A stretch of DNA of 42,352 nucleotides, from contig JAFEAI010000106.1 of assembly GCA_018266475.1 (NCBI GenBank), positions 1 through 42,352 on the forward strand. Direction: 5' to 3'. The notes below the pieces were generated by a model. It was not told where the DNA came from. It was given only the letters and a program-made list of their open reading frames with translations, and did no database searches. This stretch comes from Bacteroidota bacterium. GTDB lineage: Bacteria > Bacteroidota > Bacteroidia > Flavobacteriales_F > PHOS-HE28. The position numbers and the translations under genes were made by a program. This document shows positions 9,767 through 21,054 of the stretch, in pieces. Position 1 is the stretch's first letter. Every line of letters starts with the position of its first letter.

Positions 9767-10708
9767 ATGAAAATGACCAAGACACGCATCCGGTCCATGT
9801 TGGCCTCAGCGCTGCTCTGCGGTGCCGTTCATGTGAGCGCCCAGCAGGAACTGATGACCAGCCAATACATGTTCAATGGCCTGTTCATCAATCCCGCCTA
9901 TGCGGGAAGCCATCCGTACGCCAGTGCCACTGCACTGCACCGCAGCCAGTGGACCGGCATGGAAGGCGCGCCCCGCACCAACCTCCTGGGCATCGACGGC
10001 CCGCTTTGGAACAACAAGATGGGCTTGGGCCTCACCTTCAGCCACGACCGCATCGGCATCAGCACGGACATGGAGATGGCCGTGAACTACGCCTACCGGA
10101 TCCGCACCGGCAACAGCGGCCACTTGGCCTTCGGCCTAAAGGCCGGCCTCTCCATGTATTCCGCACACCTCGGCGAGCTGGTGTACTGGGATGCCCAGGA
10201 CGCGGCCTACCAGCATGACATCACCAACGCAGCCGTCGGCAAGTTCGGCTTTGGAATGTACTGGAACAACGAACGGTCGTTCATCGGCCTTTCCATTCCC
10301 ACACTTACCGCCGCCGACGGGGAGATCACCTCAGGCCTGGCCACCGCCCCGGACCATTACTTCACGCAACACGCCTACCTCAATGCAGGCCATGTGTTCG
10401 AACTGAACGAGGACTTCGACCTCAAGCCGAGCGTGCTCATCAAATACCAGCGGCAGGCACCTCCGCAGGCAGACCTCAACATGAACCTCCTGTTCAGGGA
10501 CCGGTTCTGGCTGGGCGCGGGCTACCGCACCGGCGATGCGGTGGTGGGCATGGTGGAGTTCCAGGTGAACCACGTCTTCCGCATAGGCTATGCGTATGAC
10601 ATGAACACCTCGAAGCTCAGGCACTACAATGGCGGCAGCCACGAGGTGATGCTCGGCATCGACCTCGGACGCGAACCGATCCTGATCAAAAACCCCCGGT
10701 TCTTCTGA
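9767..10708 (+). CDS. PorP/SprF family type IX secretion outer-membrane protein
   Basis: A 313-residue protein of the usual length for PorP/SprF. It has a signal peptide (about 1-25, ending HVSA before QQEL) and the family's N-terminal signature: QYMFNGLFINPAYAG, then a conserved HRSQWTG. The remainder alternates aromatic-rich beta strands, as in an outer-membrane barrel. In Flavobacterium, SprF is needed for SprB to reach the surface, and members of the family sit next to adhesins with type B C-terminal domains, exactly as here. It begins 7 bases after the adhesin stop, and its TGA overlaps the ATG of the next gene (TGATG at 10706-10710). An ATG two codons downstream is an alternative start. 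The family call is firm; the pairing with this adhesin is inferred from position. Confidence 0.92.
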   Translation: MKMTKTRIRSMLASALLCGAVHVSAQQELMTSQYMFNGLFINPAYAGSHPYASATALHRSQWTGMEGAPRTNLLGIDGPLWNNKMGLGLTFSHDRIGISTDMEMAVNYAYRIRTGNSGHLAFGLKAGLSMYSAHLGELVYWDAQDAAYQHDITNAAVGKFGFGMYWNNERSFIGLSIPTLTAADGEITSGLATAPDHYFTQHAYLNAGHVFELNEDFDLKPSVLIKYQRQAPPQADLNMNLLFRDRFWLGAGYRTGDAVVGMVEFQVNHVFRIGYAYDMNTSKLRHYNGGSHEVMLGIDLGREPILIKNPRFF

Positions 10709-12612
10709 TGCGCAGCACACTGAAGACCATCCCGGCAACCGCCCTTGCCGCATTGCTGCTCGCCTCCTGCGCGAGCTACCATGAGCGCCAAGGCAACATG
10801 GCCATGGCCATGCTCTCCTACAGCAAGGCGGAAAAGCACTTCAACAAGGCCCTGAAGCACGCAAAGAGCAGGGACCTGCTCCTGGAGGCGGCCCGGGCCG
10901 AGGCCAGCCAGAACAAGGTGGAGCAGGCAGCCGCCCATTATGCCGAGGCGGAAGCCACCGCCCCGCTCAGCGGAAAGGACGCATACGAATACGGGCGCCT
11001 ATTGATGGCCCTGGGCAACTACCGTGAAGCCGAACCCATGCTTGGCCGAGCATGGGAGGGCCAGGCCCAACGCCGGGACATTGCCGACCTCATCGGCTCC
11101 AGCCAAGGCTACCGGTCGTTCTATGCGGACAGTGCGCAATACGAGGTACGGCCATTGCACATTGAAGGAATCACCTCCGCTTATTCAGCGGTACCCTTCG
11201 CCGACGGGCTGCTCTTCACCGCACAGCGCGAAGCAACAACATCAAGGCGGGACCCCTGGACCGGCCGATCCTTTAGCGACCTGTACACGGTCCGCCTTGA
11301 AGGGGATACCGCTGCCGCACCGCCCGCACTTCTCAAAGGAGCCGTGAACGGCCCCTTCCATGAAGGCCCCGCCGTGCTTGGCAATGATGGCCGCACGCTC
11401 TACTTCACCCGCAGCAACTACTATGGCCGCAAACTGCTCAAGGACCCGCAGAACGTCAGCAACCTCAAGCTCTTCCGCGCCACATTGCAACCGGACGGTA
11501 CCTGGGGCCAGATCAGCGAATTTGCATACAACAGCGATTCGTACTCCGTGGGGCAGCCTGCACTGAGCCGCGATGGAAAGACCCTCTTCTTCGCCAGTGA
11601 CATGCCCGGCGGGCAAGGCGGAAAGGACATCTGGTCGTGCAAGGACATAGGGGCCGGATGGGGGCCGCCGCAAAACCTGGGCCCCACGGTGAACACGCCG
11701 GGTGATGAGCTGTTTCCCACCGCGATCGGCGATGCCCTGTACTTCTCCAGCACGGGACATGAGAACATGGGCGGGTTGGACATTTTCGAATCGCACCGCG
11801 AAGGCGAGTTCTGGTCGGAACCCGCGAACATGGGCTATCCCATCAACACATCACGGGATGACTTCGGCCTTTGGCTGGACGGCACCGGCACGCGCGGATA
11901 CTTGAGCAGCTCGCGCTCGGGGGCCGACCAGATCTACGCCTTGGCCCTGCGACCGCCCACGTTCACCCTGGAAGGCACCATAGCCAATGGCGAAACCGGC
12001 GGATCCCAACCCTTCGCCTTCATCACGCTGCAAAACCTGGCCGACCTGGCCAACCTGCAGGATACTGCGGACGCGCACGGGAAATTCAAATTTGAGCTGG
12101 AACCCAACCGCGTCTATTTCCTCCGTGCCCACGCCAAGGGCATGCTGGCACGCAGCATCATGCTGAGCACGGCCGGCTTGGGCAAGAGCACCGTGCTGCG
12201 CGCCGACCTGCGGCTGGACCCCATGGTCATCGACAAGCCCATCGTGGTGCCGAACATCTACTACGATTACGACAAGTGGGACATCAGGCCGGATGCGGCG
12301 GTGGAGCTGAACAAGCTGGCGCAAGTATTCCTGGACAACCCGGACCTCACCTTTGAACTGGGCAGCCACACGGACAGCCGCGGCAGCGACATGTACAACC
12401 TGCTGCTGAGCGATGCCCGGGCAACCAGCGCCGTGGATTATTTGGTGCGCCAAGGCGTACCACAGGAGCGGCTGATCGCCCGCGGCTACGGCGAAACCAG
12501 GCTGGTGAACCATTGCACCAACGGGGTCTCCTGCACAGAGGAGGAGCACCAGGCCAACCGCCGCACGGAGTTCAAGGTGATCCGTGACGCACAAGCCGAC
12601 ATGCAACCCTAG
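10708..12612 (+). CDS. OmpA-family lipoprotein with TPR and beta-propeller domains (PorE-like)
   Basis: A 634-residue lipoprotein. A lipobox (LLAS before Cys21) predicts lipid attachment. TPR-like helices follow (about 25-125), then PD40/WD40-like strands (about 150-400, for example DGRTLYFTRS and DGKTLFFASD), a carboxypeptidase-regulatory-like beta domain (about 415-500), and an OmpA C-terminal domain (about 515-634). The OmpA domain keeps the peptidoglycan-binding pair Asp556 (SHTDSRGS) and Arg571 (LSDARA). This architecture matches PorE of Porphyromonas, which links T9SS components to the cell wall. Overlap with the sprF-like gene and the shared cluster suggest that it anchors this adhesin export unit. 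It could instead be a general T9SS component that happens to be encoded here. Confidence 0.9.
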   Translation: MRSTLKTIPATALAALLLASCASYHERQGNMAMAMLSYSKAEKHFNKALKHAKSRDLLLEAARAEASQNKVEQAAAHYAEAEATAPLSGKDAYEYGRLLMALGNYREAEPMLGRAWEGQAQRRDIADLIGSSQGYRSFYADSAQYEVRPLHIEGITSAYSAVPFADGLLFTAQREATTSRRDPWTGRSFSDLYTVRLEGDTAAAPPALLKGAVNGPFHEGPAVLGNDGRTLYFTRSNYYGRKLLKDPQNVSNLKLFRATLQPDGTWGQISEFAYNSDSYSVGQPALSRDGKTLFFASDMPGGQGGKDIWSCKDIGAGWGPPQNLGPTVNTPGDELFPTAIGDALYFSSTGHENMGGLDIFESHREGEFWSEPANMGYPINTSRDDFGLWLDGTGTRGYLSSSRSGADQIYALALRPPTFTLEGTIANGETGGSQPFAFITLQNLADLANLQDTADAHGKFKFELEPNRVYFLRAHAKGMLARSIMLSTAGLGKSTVLRADLRLDPMVIDKPIVVPNIYYDYDKWDIRPDAAVELNKLAQVFLDNPDLTFELGSHTDSRGSDMYNLLLSDARATSAVDYLVRQGVPQERLIARGYGETRLVNHCTNGVSCTEEEHQANRRTEFKVIRDAQADMQP

Positions 12613-12710
12613 GCCACCAGCGGGGGATGCCGTTGCGACACGCACTAAGGCCAGCTATCGGCTTCGCGCCGCCCCACCGGTTGGTTGTCCGTACCGCAGT
12701 TCCACTACAA

Positions 12711-12747
12711 GTGTTCAGACCATCCTTTGGACTGATCTGAATGTCAC
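12711..12747. terminator. Weak hairpin between convergent genes
   Basis: TTCAGA (12714-12719) pairs with TCTGAA (12736-12741), with an inner CCA/TGG pairing and an outer GTG/CAC. The stem is interrupted by a bulge and there is no clear T run. It lies in the 142-base gap between two convergent genes, where a shared terminator would be expected. The remainder of that gap shows nothing else. Confidence 0.25.
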
Positions 12748-12754
12748 ATCGGTA

Positions 12755-14293
12755 CTACTTCCGTGCCTTCACCATTTCCCTCACCACCTGGTCGAAGGGC
12801 AGCCCGCGCACCTTGGCATCCACCCATGCACGGATGTTGAAGTACTTCTGCACGGTTCCCTCGTTGGGGTCCTGCATCAACGCATCCAGCCGTTCCCGCA
12901 GCGAGGCGAAAAGTGCGGCCTTGGCCTGGGGCGTACCGCTCTTTGCCAACTTTTTGATGTGCTCCACCAGCGCAGCCTCCACGCCATAAGCCCGGTGGCG
13001 CTTGCTCAGGAACCGTTGCGTGCTGCGCACAATGTATTCCAGCAGCTCGAAGTTCCCCAGTTCGTAATGGACCACCAGGTTGAACAACCGCGCATAGGTG
13101 AAAATGTCCTGCCGAAGCATGGGCTCGGGGTCGTTCAGCACCTTGTTCAACCAATACAGCGAACGGTTGGCATGGCCCGCGCCAAAGTGGATCGTGGACA
13201 ACAGGAAATAGAATTCCAGCTCATCCTCCTTGGGCAACAAGGAGCCCCACTGTTCCATTCCGTTCACCACCGTCTCCTCCAGCTTCAGGGCGGCCGCGAA
13301 GTCCCCCGCCCGGTCATGCAGGCGCAGCTCGCTGAGCCAGCTGTTGCAGAACACGAGCAACTTGATGTCGATATCGCCAAAACCGGGTTTCCCCGGCAGG
13401 GCGCGCAGCACGCGGATGTCGTCCTTCACATGTGCATGGTCCCCCAGTTCGATCTCGCACTGGATCAAGTAGTACAGGGTGCGCACATACCGCTTGGGCA
13501 GGTCCCTCCGCAATTGCGGGTGCTTGTCCAAGATCTCCCGGACCCGTTGGAACTTCACGTAGCTCGTGGCCCAATCACGCCGCGCCCAATGGCAGAACCC
13601 CTGGGTGTAGTGGCATATCGTGCTCGCCCGGTTGCTCAATGCGGTGTTCTTCCCCTTGATCAGCGGGTGTCCGCTGATCTCCTCCACCATGGCGTGCTCC
13701 TCCTCCGTGCGCACATAGCCTCCGCTCCGGAACACGTAATTGATCTTGGCGTAAAGCACGTTGTAGGCGGCAAGGTTTTGAAGTTTTGCCAGCACGGATT
13801 CCTCCTCCTTTATCAGGGCATCCAGGTCGCTGTTGAAGTCTCCGCCCTGGATCGCCTCCTCGATCAGCATTTTCTCCCAGCTCAGCAGCTCGAACCACAG
13901 GTAGAACCGTTCGTGCTCCTGCGCGATCTTTTTGGCCCGCACGAGCACCTTGTACGCCTCGCCGTACAATGCCTTTCCGAACAGGATCTCGATGTTGTTG
14001 ATGTGCTGCTTGAGCAGCCCGGTAATGCTCGCATCCGCATGGTAGGCCCTCAGCGCCTTCAATACCAGCTTGTACAAGTGGTTCTTTTCCGAGGGGAAGT
14101 GCCGAACGAAGGTTTCGCCCGCGAACTGCTTCTTGAGCGCCTCCTCATCATAGGTGCGCTGCCTGTCGATGGCATCGAAGATCCGGAGGTAGTTCTTCTC
14201 GCCGCTTTGCAGTGCCGAGTGCAGCTTGAAGAACCGCTTCTCGGATTTGGTGAGCGATTTGATCAGGTCGAAAAGCTCTGTGCTCGGCTTCAT
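12755..14293 (-). CDS. Conserved-looking cytoplasmic helical protein, function unknown
   Basis: A 512-residue protein with no signal peptide and no membrane segment. It is rich in charged amphipathic helices with a TPR-like rhythm of paired helices across most of its length. The ATG at 14293 (MKPSTELFDLIKSLTKSEKR) is chosen over an upstream in-frame start at 14407 because the extra 38 residues look like non-coding sequence and because a TATCTTTG promoter element lies at 14336-14343, downstream of that alternative start. I recognise the general style of an uncharacterised helical-repeat protein seen in Flavobacteriales but cannot name a function. It is divergent from the M1 peptidase gene (105 bases between starts) and converges on the OmpA lipoprotein gene. 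No catalytic motif is visible, so a scaffolding or protein-binding role is only a guess. Confidence 0.8.
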   Translation of the reverse strand: MKPSTELFDLIKSLTKSEKRFFKLHSALQSGEKNYLRIFDAIDRQRTYDEEALKKQFAGETFVRHFPSEKNHLYKLVLKALRAYHADASITGLLKQHINNIEILFGKALYGEAYKVLVRAKKIAQEHERFYLWFELLSWEKMLIEEAIQGGDFNSDLDALIKEEESVLAKLQNLAAYNVLYAKINYVFRSGGYVRTEEEHAMVEEISGHPLIKGKNTALSNRASTICHYTQGFCHWARRDWATSYVKFQRVREILDKHPQLRRDLPKRYVRTLYYLIQCEIELGDHAHVKDDIRVLRALPGKPGFGDIDIKLLVFCNSWLSELRLHDRAGDFAAALKLEETVVNGMEQWGSLLPKEDELEFYFLLSTIHFGAGHANRSLYWLNKVLNDPEPMLRQDIFTYARLFNLVVHYELGNFELLEYIVRSTQRFLSKRHRAYGVEAALVEHIKKLAKSGTPQAKAALFASLRERLDALMQDPNEGTVQKYFNIRAWVDAKVRGLPFDQVVREMVKARK

Positions 14294-14335
14294 GCGTCCA
14301 TGGATTTCGGGGTTCGCCCCCGGTCGGCAGGAATC

Positions 14336-14343
14336 CAAAGATA
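14336..14343 (-). promoter_or_regulatory. Bacteroidota-type -7 element (TATCTTTG)
   Basis: On the minus strand the sequence TATCTTTG fits the Bacteroidota -7 consensus TAnnTTTG exactly. Transcription would begin near 14329, giving a leader of about 36 bases before the ATG at 14293. The -33 box is poor (TTCG 21 bases upstream). Confidence 0.5.
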
Positions 14344-14398
14344 GAGTGTCGGCATACCGGGAAGCGAACCTGCCCGCCGGCACGATAACTTCGCCTTG

Positions 14399-16771
14399 AT
14401 GAGCCAACGCCTTGCACCCTTCGCCTGCCTGCTGTTGCTATGCCCCTCCGTTTCCCAGGCGCAAAGCAGCCTGGTGGGCAGCGCCACGCGCAGCGACAGC
14501 ATCAACCTGCTGCATACCCGCGTGGAACTGGACCTCGCGAACACCGCTGCGGGACAGGTCCGTGCGAATGCCACCATCACCTTCACCCCCCGCGTGCCCG
14601 GCATCCATGTGTTGCCCCTGGACCTTCTATTACCCGTGGATTCCGTGGTGATGGAAGGCATGCACCTTCCCTACACCCATCCCGGAGAGGTCCTGTACAT
14701 CGACCTGCAGGCCCCTTTTGCACCGGGGGACACCTTGTCCCTTACCGTCAGCTACGGAGGCCACCCCCTTACGGACCCAAGCGGCTTCGGCGGGTTCTAT
14801 ACGCTAAGCAGCTATCAGTACGACCTTGGCGTGGCGTTCGATGCCGTGCCCCATTCTTACGGCCGGGCCTGGTTTCCCTGCTTCGACAACTTCGTGGAAC
14901 GGTCCACGTTCGATTTCATCGTCCACACAACCAACGGACGCTCCGTATTCGCAAACGGCGAACTGCAGGAGATCAGCGAGCTGGATGGCGGGGAAAGGAT
15001 CACCCATTGGAAATTGACCTCCACGATCCCGTCCTACCTGGCCTCGGTGGCAGCCGGCAACTACACCGCACTGCGGGACACGTTCCCCAACGTTTCAGGG
15101 AGCACGACCCCCGTGGTGCTGGCGGCGTTGCCGGGTGACACCGCCCACATGCGCAGCTCCTTCGCGCATCTGCAAACGGCCTTCAACACGTTCGAGCAAT
15201 GGTTCGGCCCCTACCGCTGGAACCGTGTGGGCTATGTGCTTACCAGCGCCGGTGCCATGGAGCATGCCACCAACATCTGCTACCCCGATTTTGCGGCCGA
15301 CGGCACGTTGGCCAATGAAGACCTCATCGCCCACGAACTGTCGCACCACTGGTTTGGCGACCTCATCACCTGTACCACCCCGCAGGAGATGTACATCAAC
15401 GAAGGCTTCGCTGATTTCTGCGCCAAGCTCTTCCTGGGCGGCCAATACGGCGAGGCCGCCTACCGCGCCGCAGTGCGCAAGAACCACCGGCAGGTGGTGA
15501 GCGCCACCCATTTGCGGGATGGCGGATGGTACGCCTTGGCGAACGTGCCCCCCAATGTCACCTACGGGGAGACCACCTACAAGAAGGGGGCCGACATCGC
15601 GCGCACGCTGCGGGCCACCATGGGCGACAGCCTCTTCAGCGCGGGCTTCAAGCGGGTGTTCCTCAACAACGCATTTTCAGCAATGGGCAGCGCGGCCCTG
15701 CGCGACAGCCTGGGGGCGGCCTCCGGCATGGACCTCGCCGATTTCTTCAACAACTGGATCTTCCAGCCCGGCGGAGCGGCCTTCATGGTGGATTCCTTCC
15801 GCGTGCAACAGGCCGGCCCCATCTTCCAAACACAGGTCTTCATCAAGCAGAAGACGCGCGGCGGGGCCGACCTCTTCCACAATGTGCCGGTCACGATCAC
15901 TTGCACCAGTGCCGACGGGCAGGTACACCGCGCGCTTGCGAACATGGGCGGCGCCCTCACCATGGCGGAAGTAGCCATCCCGTTCCATCCATCCTCGGTG
16001 CGGCTCAACGATGACGACCGATTGGCGCTTTCCACCACATGGGACACGGCCACGATCGCAAGCACCGGTTCCAAGAACTTTTCCGACACGGACCTTCGCC
16101 TGACCACCAGCACCCTCACCGGTCCGGCCAAGGTCCGCGTGGAGGAGTTCTGGGTGCCTGCGGATGAAGCCCCCGGCTTTTTTGTGTCGCCTGACCGCTG
16201 GTGGCGCGTGGAAGCGGACATTCCAACCGGCACGGAAATGAGCCTCCGGTTCACCGTGGACGGCCGCACAGGTTTTCCCGGGGCGTTTGACCAGGGCCTT
16301 ACGCAGGATGCCGGCAGCCTCCCATTCAACGAGGACAGTCTGGTGGTGCTCTATCGCCCCACCGCACGCGAACCATGGACCGTGAAGCCCGCCACTGTGA
16401 GCACCATCGGAAGCCCCACGGACAAAAATGCCCGGCTGGACATGCCTGCCTTTACCGCAGGGGATTACGCCCTGGCATGGAAAACCTCCGCATTGCGCAT
16501 CAATGAACCCGGTGATGATGGCCGGGGATGGCGGTTCTTCCCCGATCCCGCTACGGATGAGCTCACGGTGATGGCCCCTGCGGAAGCCGCCGGCAAAGGA
16601 GCGGTCCTGCTCATTCATGACCTGGGTGGCCGGCTCCTGGCCCAACAGCACCTGCACGGAGGTGCGAACCAAGTGCGCGTAGCCAGGCTGGCCGCATGCA
16701 CCGTACTGCTTTCCGTCCGGCTGCCGGAAGGCACTACCGCACGCCTGGGCCCCCTGCAGATCGTGCATTGA
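14399..16771 (+). CDS. Exported M1-family metallopeptidase with T9SS type A tail
   Basis: A 790-residue zinc peptidase. A signal peptide (about 1-21, ending VSQA) is followed by the M1 N-terminal beta domain, a catalytic domain, and a C-terminal sorting domain (about 700-790, with FPDPATDELTV and GGRLLAQQ) like the type A T9SS tail. The zinc site is complete: His312-Glu-Leu-Ser-His316, then Glu335 after 18 residues. The exopeptidase motif reads GAMEH at 285-289 instead of the common GAMEN. M1 enzymes remove N-terminal residues from peptides; an extracellular or surface digestive role is inferred from the tail. The start is the ATG at 14399; the TTG one codon earlier is not needed. It converges on eno, with a strong hairpin between them. 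Confidence 0.9.
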   Translation: MSQRLAPFACLLLLCPSVSQAQSSLVGSATRSDSINLLHTRVELDLANTAAGQVRANATITFTPRVPGIHVLPLDLLLPVDSVVMEGMHLPYTHPGEVLYIDLQAPFAPGDTLSLTVSYGGHPLTDPSGFGGFYTLSSYQYDLGVAFDAVPHSYGRAWFPCFDNFVERSTFDFIVHTTNGRSVFANGELQEISELDGGERITHWKLTSTIPSYLASVAAGNYTALRDTFPNVSGSTTPVVLAALPGDTAHMRSSFAHLQTAFNTFEQWFGPYRWNRVGYVLTSAGAMEHATNICYPDFAADGTLANEDLIAHELSHHWFGDLITCTTPQEMYINEGFADFCAKLFLGGQYGEAAYRAAVRKNHRQVVSATHLRDGGWYALANVPPNVTYGETTYKKGADIARTLRATMGDSLFSAGFKRVFLNNAFSAMGSAALRDSLGAASGMDLADFFNNWIFQPGGAAFMVDSFRVQQAGPIFQTQVFIKQKTRGGADLFHNVPVTITCTSADGQVHRALANMGGALTMAEVAIPFHPSSVRLNDDDRLALSTTWDTATIASTGSKNFSDTDLRLTTSTLTGPAKVRVEEFWVPADEAPGFFVSPDRWWRVEADIPTGTEMSLRFTVDGRTGFPGAFDQGLTQDAGSLPFNEDSLVVLYRPTAREPWTVKPATVSTIGSPTDKNARLDMPAFTAGDYALAWKTSALRINEPGDDGRGWRFFPDPATDELTVMAPAEAAGKGAVLLIHDLGGRLLAQQHLHGGANQVRVARLAACTVLLSVRLPEGTTARLGPLQIVH

Positions 16772-16821
16772 ACGGCCCTCACCGGCAATTGCCGCCTTCC
16801 GGGGCGGGCAGTGCAAAGCCC

Positions 16822-16846
16822 TCCGGGTTGCGCGTAGCGCACCGGA
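16822..16846. terminator. Hairpin between M1 peptidase gene and eno
   Basis: TCCGG (16822-16826) pairs with CCGGA (16842-16846), and TGCGC (16829-16833) pairs with GCGCA (16837-16841), around a GTA loop. This makes a 10-pair stem with a two-base bulge. It lies in the short gap between convergent genes and ends next to the eno stop, so it may stop transcription from both sides. There is no T run. Confidence 0.5.
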
Positions 16847-19377
<2,531 letters not shown>

Positions 19378-19411
19378 GTGTCTTCTTCTTTCAGTGTTGG
19401 CGGCCGGGCCG

Positions 19412-19419
19412 CAAAGCTA
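19412..19419 (-). promoter_or_regulatory. carA promoter -7 element (TAGCTTTG)
   Basis: TAGCTTTG on the minus strand fits TAnnTTTG exactly. The predicted transcript begins near 19405, about 28 bases before the carA ATG. No good -33 box is seen; the region where one would lie borders the terminator stem at 19435-19460. Confidence 0.5.
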
Positions 19420-19434
19420 ATTGTGCCATAATGG

Positions 19435-19460
19435 AACGGGGCGCTGATGGGCGCCCCGTT
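19435..19460 (-). terminator. Strong hairpin ending the ribosomal protein run
   Basis: AACGGGGCGC (19435-19444) pairs perfectly with GCGCCCCGTT (19451-19460) across a six-base loop. It begins 24 bases after the rplQ stop on the minus strand. Downstream there is only a scattered T content rather than a run, but the ten-pair GC stem is the strongest perfect hairpin in the window and sits where the alpha operon should end. Confidence 0.7.
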
Positions 19461-19484
19461 CTTCATCGTTTTTCAACGCCGGTG

Positions 19485-19964
19485 TCATTCGGCGGCACCA
19501 TCGGCCTTGGCATCCGCATCACCCGCATTCGCGGCAGGCTTGCGGGTGCGGCTGCGGCGGGTGCGCTTCACCTCCGCCCCGGCCTTTTCCTTGGCGGAAT
19601 AGAGGTTGTTGAAGTCCACCATTTCGATCATGGCCAGTTCGGCGGCATCACCCAGGCGGTTGCCCAGCTTGATGATGCGCGTGTAGCCTCCGGCGCGCTC
19701 GGCCACCTTGGGCGCCACGTCGCGGAAGAGGGCTGCAGTGGCCTCCTTGTTCCGCAGGTAGCTGAACACCACGCGGCGGCTGTGGGTGCTGTCTTCCTTG
19801 CTCTTGGTGATCAGGGGCTCCACGAAGATGCGCAGCGCCCTGGCCTTGGCCAGTGTGGTCTCAATGCGCTTGTGCTCGATCAGCGAGCACGCCATGTTGC
19901 TGAGCAGGCTGTCGCGGTGGGCCTTCTTGCGCCCCAGTGCGTTGTTCTTGTTTCCGTGTCTCAT
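19485..19964 (-). CDS. rplQ: 50S ribosomal protein L17
   Basis: A 159-residue L17, beginning [17 protein letters not shown], with the family's helical core to about residue 120. It is longer than the roughly 127-residue E. coli protein because of a C-terminal tail that is first basic ([10 protein letters not shown]) and then rich in Ala, Asp and Glu. L17 binds 23S rRNA near the exit tunnel side of the large subunit. It is the last gene of the ribosomal run, 39 bases after rpoA and just before the hairpin at 19435-19460. Confidence 0.97.
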   Translation of the reverse strand: MRHGNKNNALGRKKAHRDSLLSNMACSLIEHKRIETTLAKARALRIFVEPLITKSKEDSTHSRRVVFSYLRNKEATAALFRDVAPKVAERAGGYTRIIKLGNRLGDAAELAMIEMVDFNNLYSAKEKAGAEVKRTRRSRTRKPAANAGDADAKADGAAE

Positions 19965-20003
19965 TTTCTTCTGTTTGCTTCACTGGCGTTACCGGGCAAA
20001 GCC

Positions 20004-21029
20004 TCAGTCGCGGTCCAGCTTGTACTTGCCCACGCTCATGCCGAAGCTCAGGCCCTTGTTGTCCACCAGGTCCTCCAGTTCGGTGAGGCTCTTCTTGCCG
20101 AAGTTGCGGAACTTCAACAGGTCGTTCTTGTTGAAGCTCACCAGGTCGCCGAGCGTTTCGATGTCCGCGGCCTTCAAGCAGTTCAGCGCGCGTACGCTCA
20201 GGTCAAGGTCCACCAGCTTGGATTTGAGCAGCTGCCGCATGTGCATGGTGGATTCGTCCATGTCCGTCACCTCGGAGGGTTGTGGCGCCGGTGCGCTCAT
20301 CTTGGCGGCATGGTCCTCCATTTCCAGGCTCATGCGTTCATCGCTGAACAGCATGAAGTGGTGGATCAGGATCTTGGCGGCCTCCTGCAGGGCGGTCTTC
20401 GGGTCAATGCTGCCGTCCGTGGTCAGTTCAATGGTCAGCTTCTCATAGTCGGTCTTCCGCTCCACGCGCGTGTTGTCCACGCTGTAGCGTACGTTCTTGA
20501 TCGGCGTGAAGATGGAGTCGATGAAGATGGTGCCCATGGGCGCTCCCTCCTCCTTGTTTTCATCGGCGGGCACATAGCCGCGGCCCTTGCTGATGGACAG
20601 CTCCACGTGCAGTTTCACGTTGCTCTCCATGCGGCAGATCACCAGCTCGGGGTTCAGCACCTGGAAGCCGGTGGTGTGCTTGCCGATATCGCCTGCGGTG
20701 AAGGCGTCCTTGCCGCCCACCACGAAGTTCACCTTTTCGGTGCTCACGTCCTCCAATTGGCGGCGGAAGCGCACCTGCTTGAGGTTGAGCACGATCTCGG
20801 TGACGTCCTCGATCACGCCCTTGATGGTGCTGAACTCGTGCTCCACCCCGTCGATGCGCACGCTGCTGATGGCGTAGCCCTCCAGGCTGCTCAGCAGGAT
20901 GCGGCGCAGGGAATTGCCGATGGTGATGCCATAGCCCGGCTCCAAGGGGCGGAACTCGAAGATGCCGTGCTTGTCGTCGGCTTCGATCATGGCGACCTTG
21001 TCAGGCCTTTGGAAATCTAGGATTGGCAT
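20004..21029 (-). CDS. rpoA: RNA polymerase alpha subunit
   Basis: A 341-residue alpha subunit. The N-terminal domain (about 1-235), which dimerises and starts polymerase assembly, has [20 protein letters not shown]. The C-terminal domain (about 255-341), which contacts DNA and regulators, has [20 protein letters not shown] and [13 protein letters not shown]. The start at 21029 ([20 protein letters not shown]) is chosen over an upstream in-frame start at 21113, because that would run into rpsD and adds a low-complexity non-family stretch. It lies 25 bases after rpsD and 39 before rplQ. Confidence 0.97.
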   Translation of the reverse strand: MPILDFQRPDKVAMIEADDKHGIFEFRPLEPGYGITIGNSLRRILLSSLEGYAISSVRIDGVEHEFSTIKGVIEDVTEIVLNLKQVRFRRQLEDVSTEKVNFVVGGKDAFTAGDIGKHTTGFQVLNPELVICRMESNVKLHVELSISKGRGYVPADENKEEGAPMGTIFIDSIFTPIKNVRYSVDNTRVERKTDYEKLTIELTTDGSIDPKTALQEAAKILIHHFMLFSDERMSLEMEDHAAKMSAPAPQPSEVTDMDESTMHMRQLLKSKLVDLDLSVRALNCLKAADIETLGDLVSFNKNDLLKFRNFGKKSLTELEDLVDNKGLSFGMSVGKYKLDRD

Positions 21030-21054
21030 GGGGATGCTCGGTCTTTGAGGGTTC

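Noticed and set aside
12584-14344. Plus-strand open frame of 586 codons
   Set aside because: Antisense to the helical 512-residue protein, which has better start, promoter and residue composition.
14385-14392. TAACTTCG as promoter of the M1 peptidase gene
   Set aside because: One mismatch to TAnnTTTG and so close to the ATG at 14399 that the transcript would have no leader; no -33 box.
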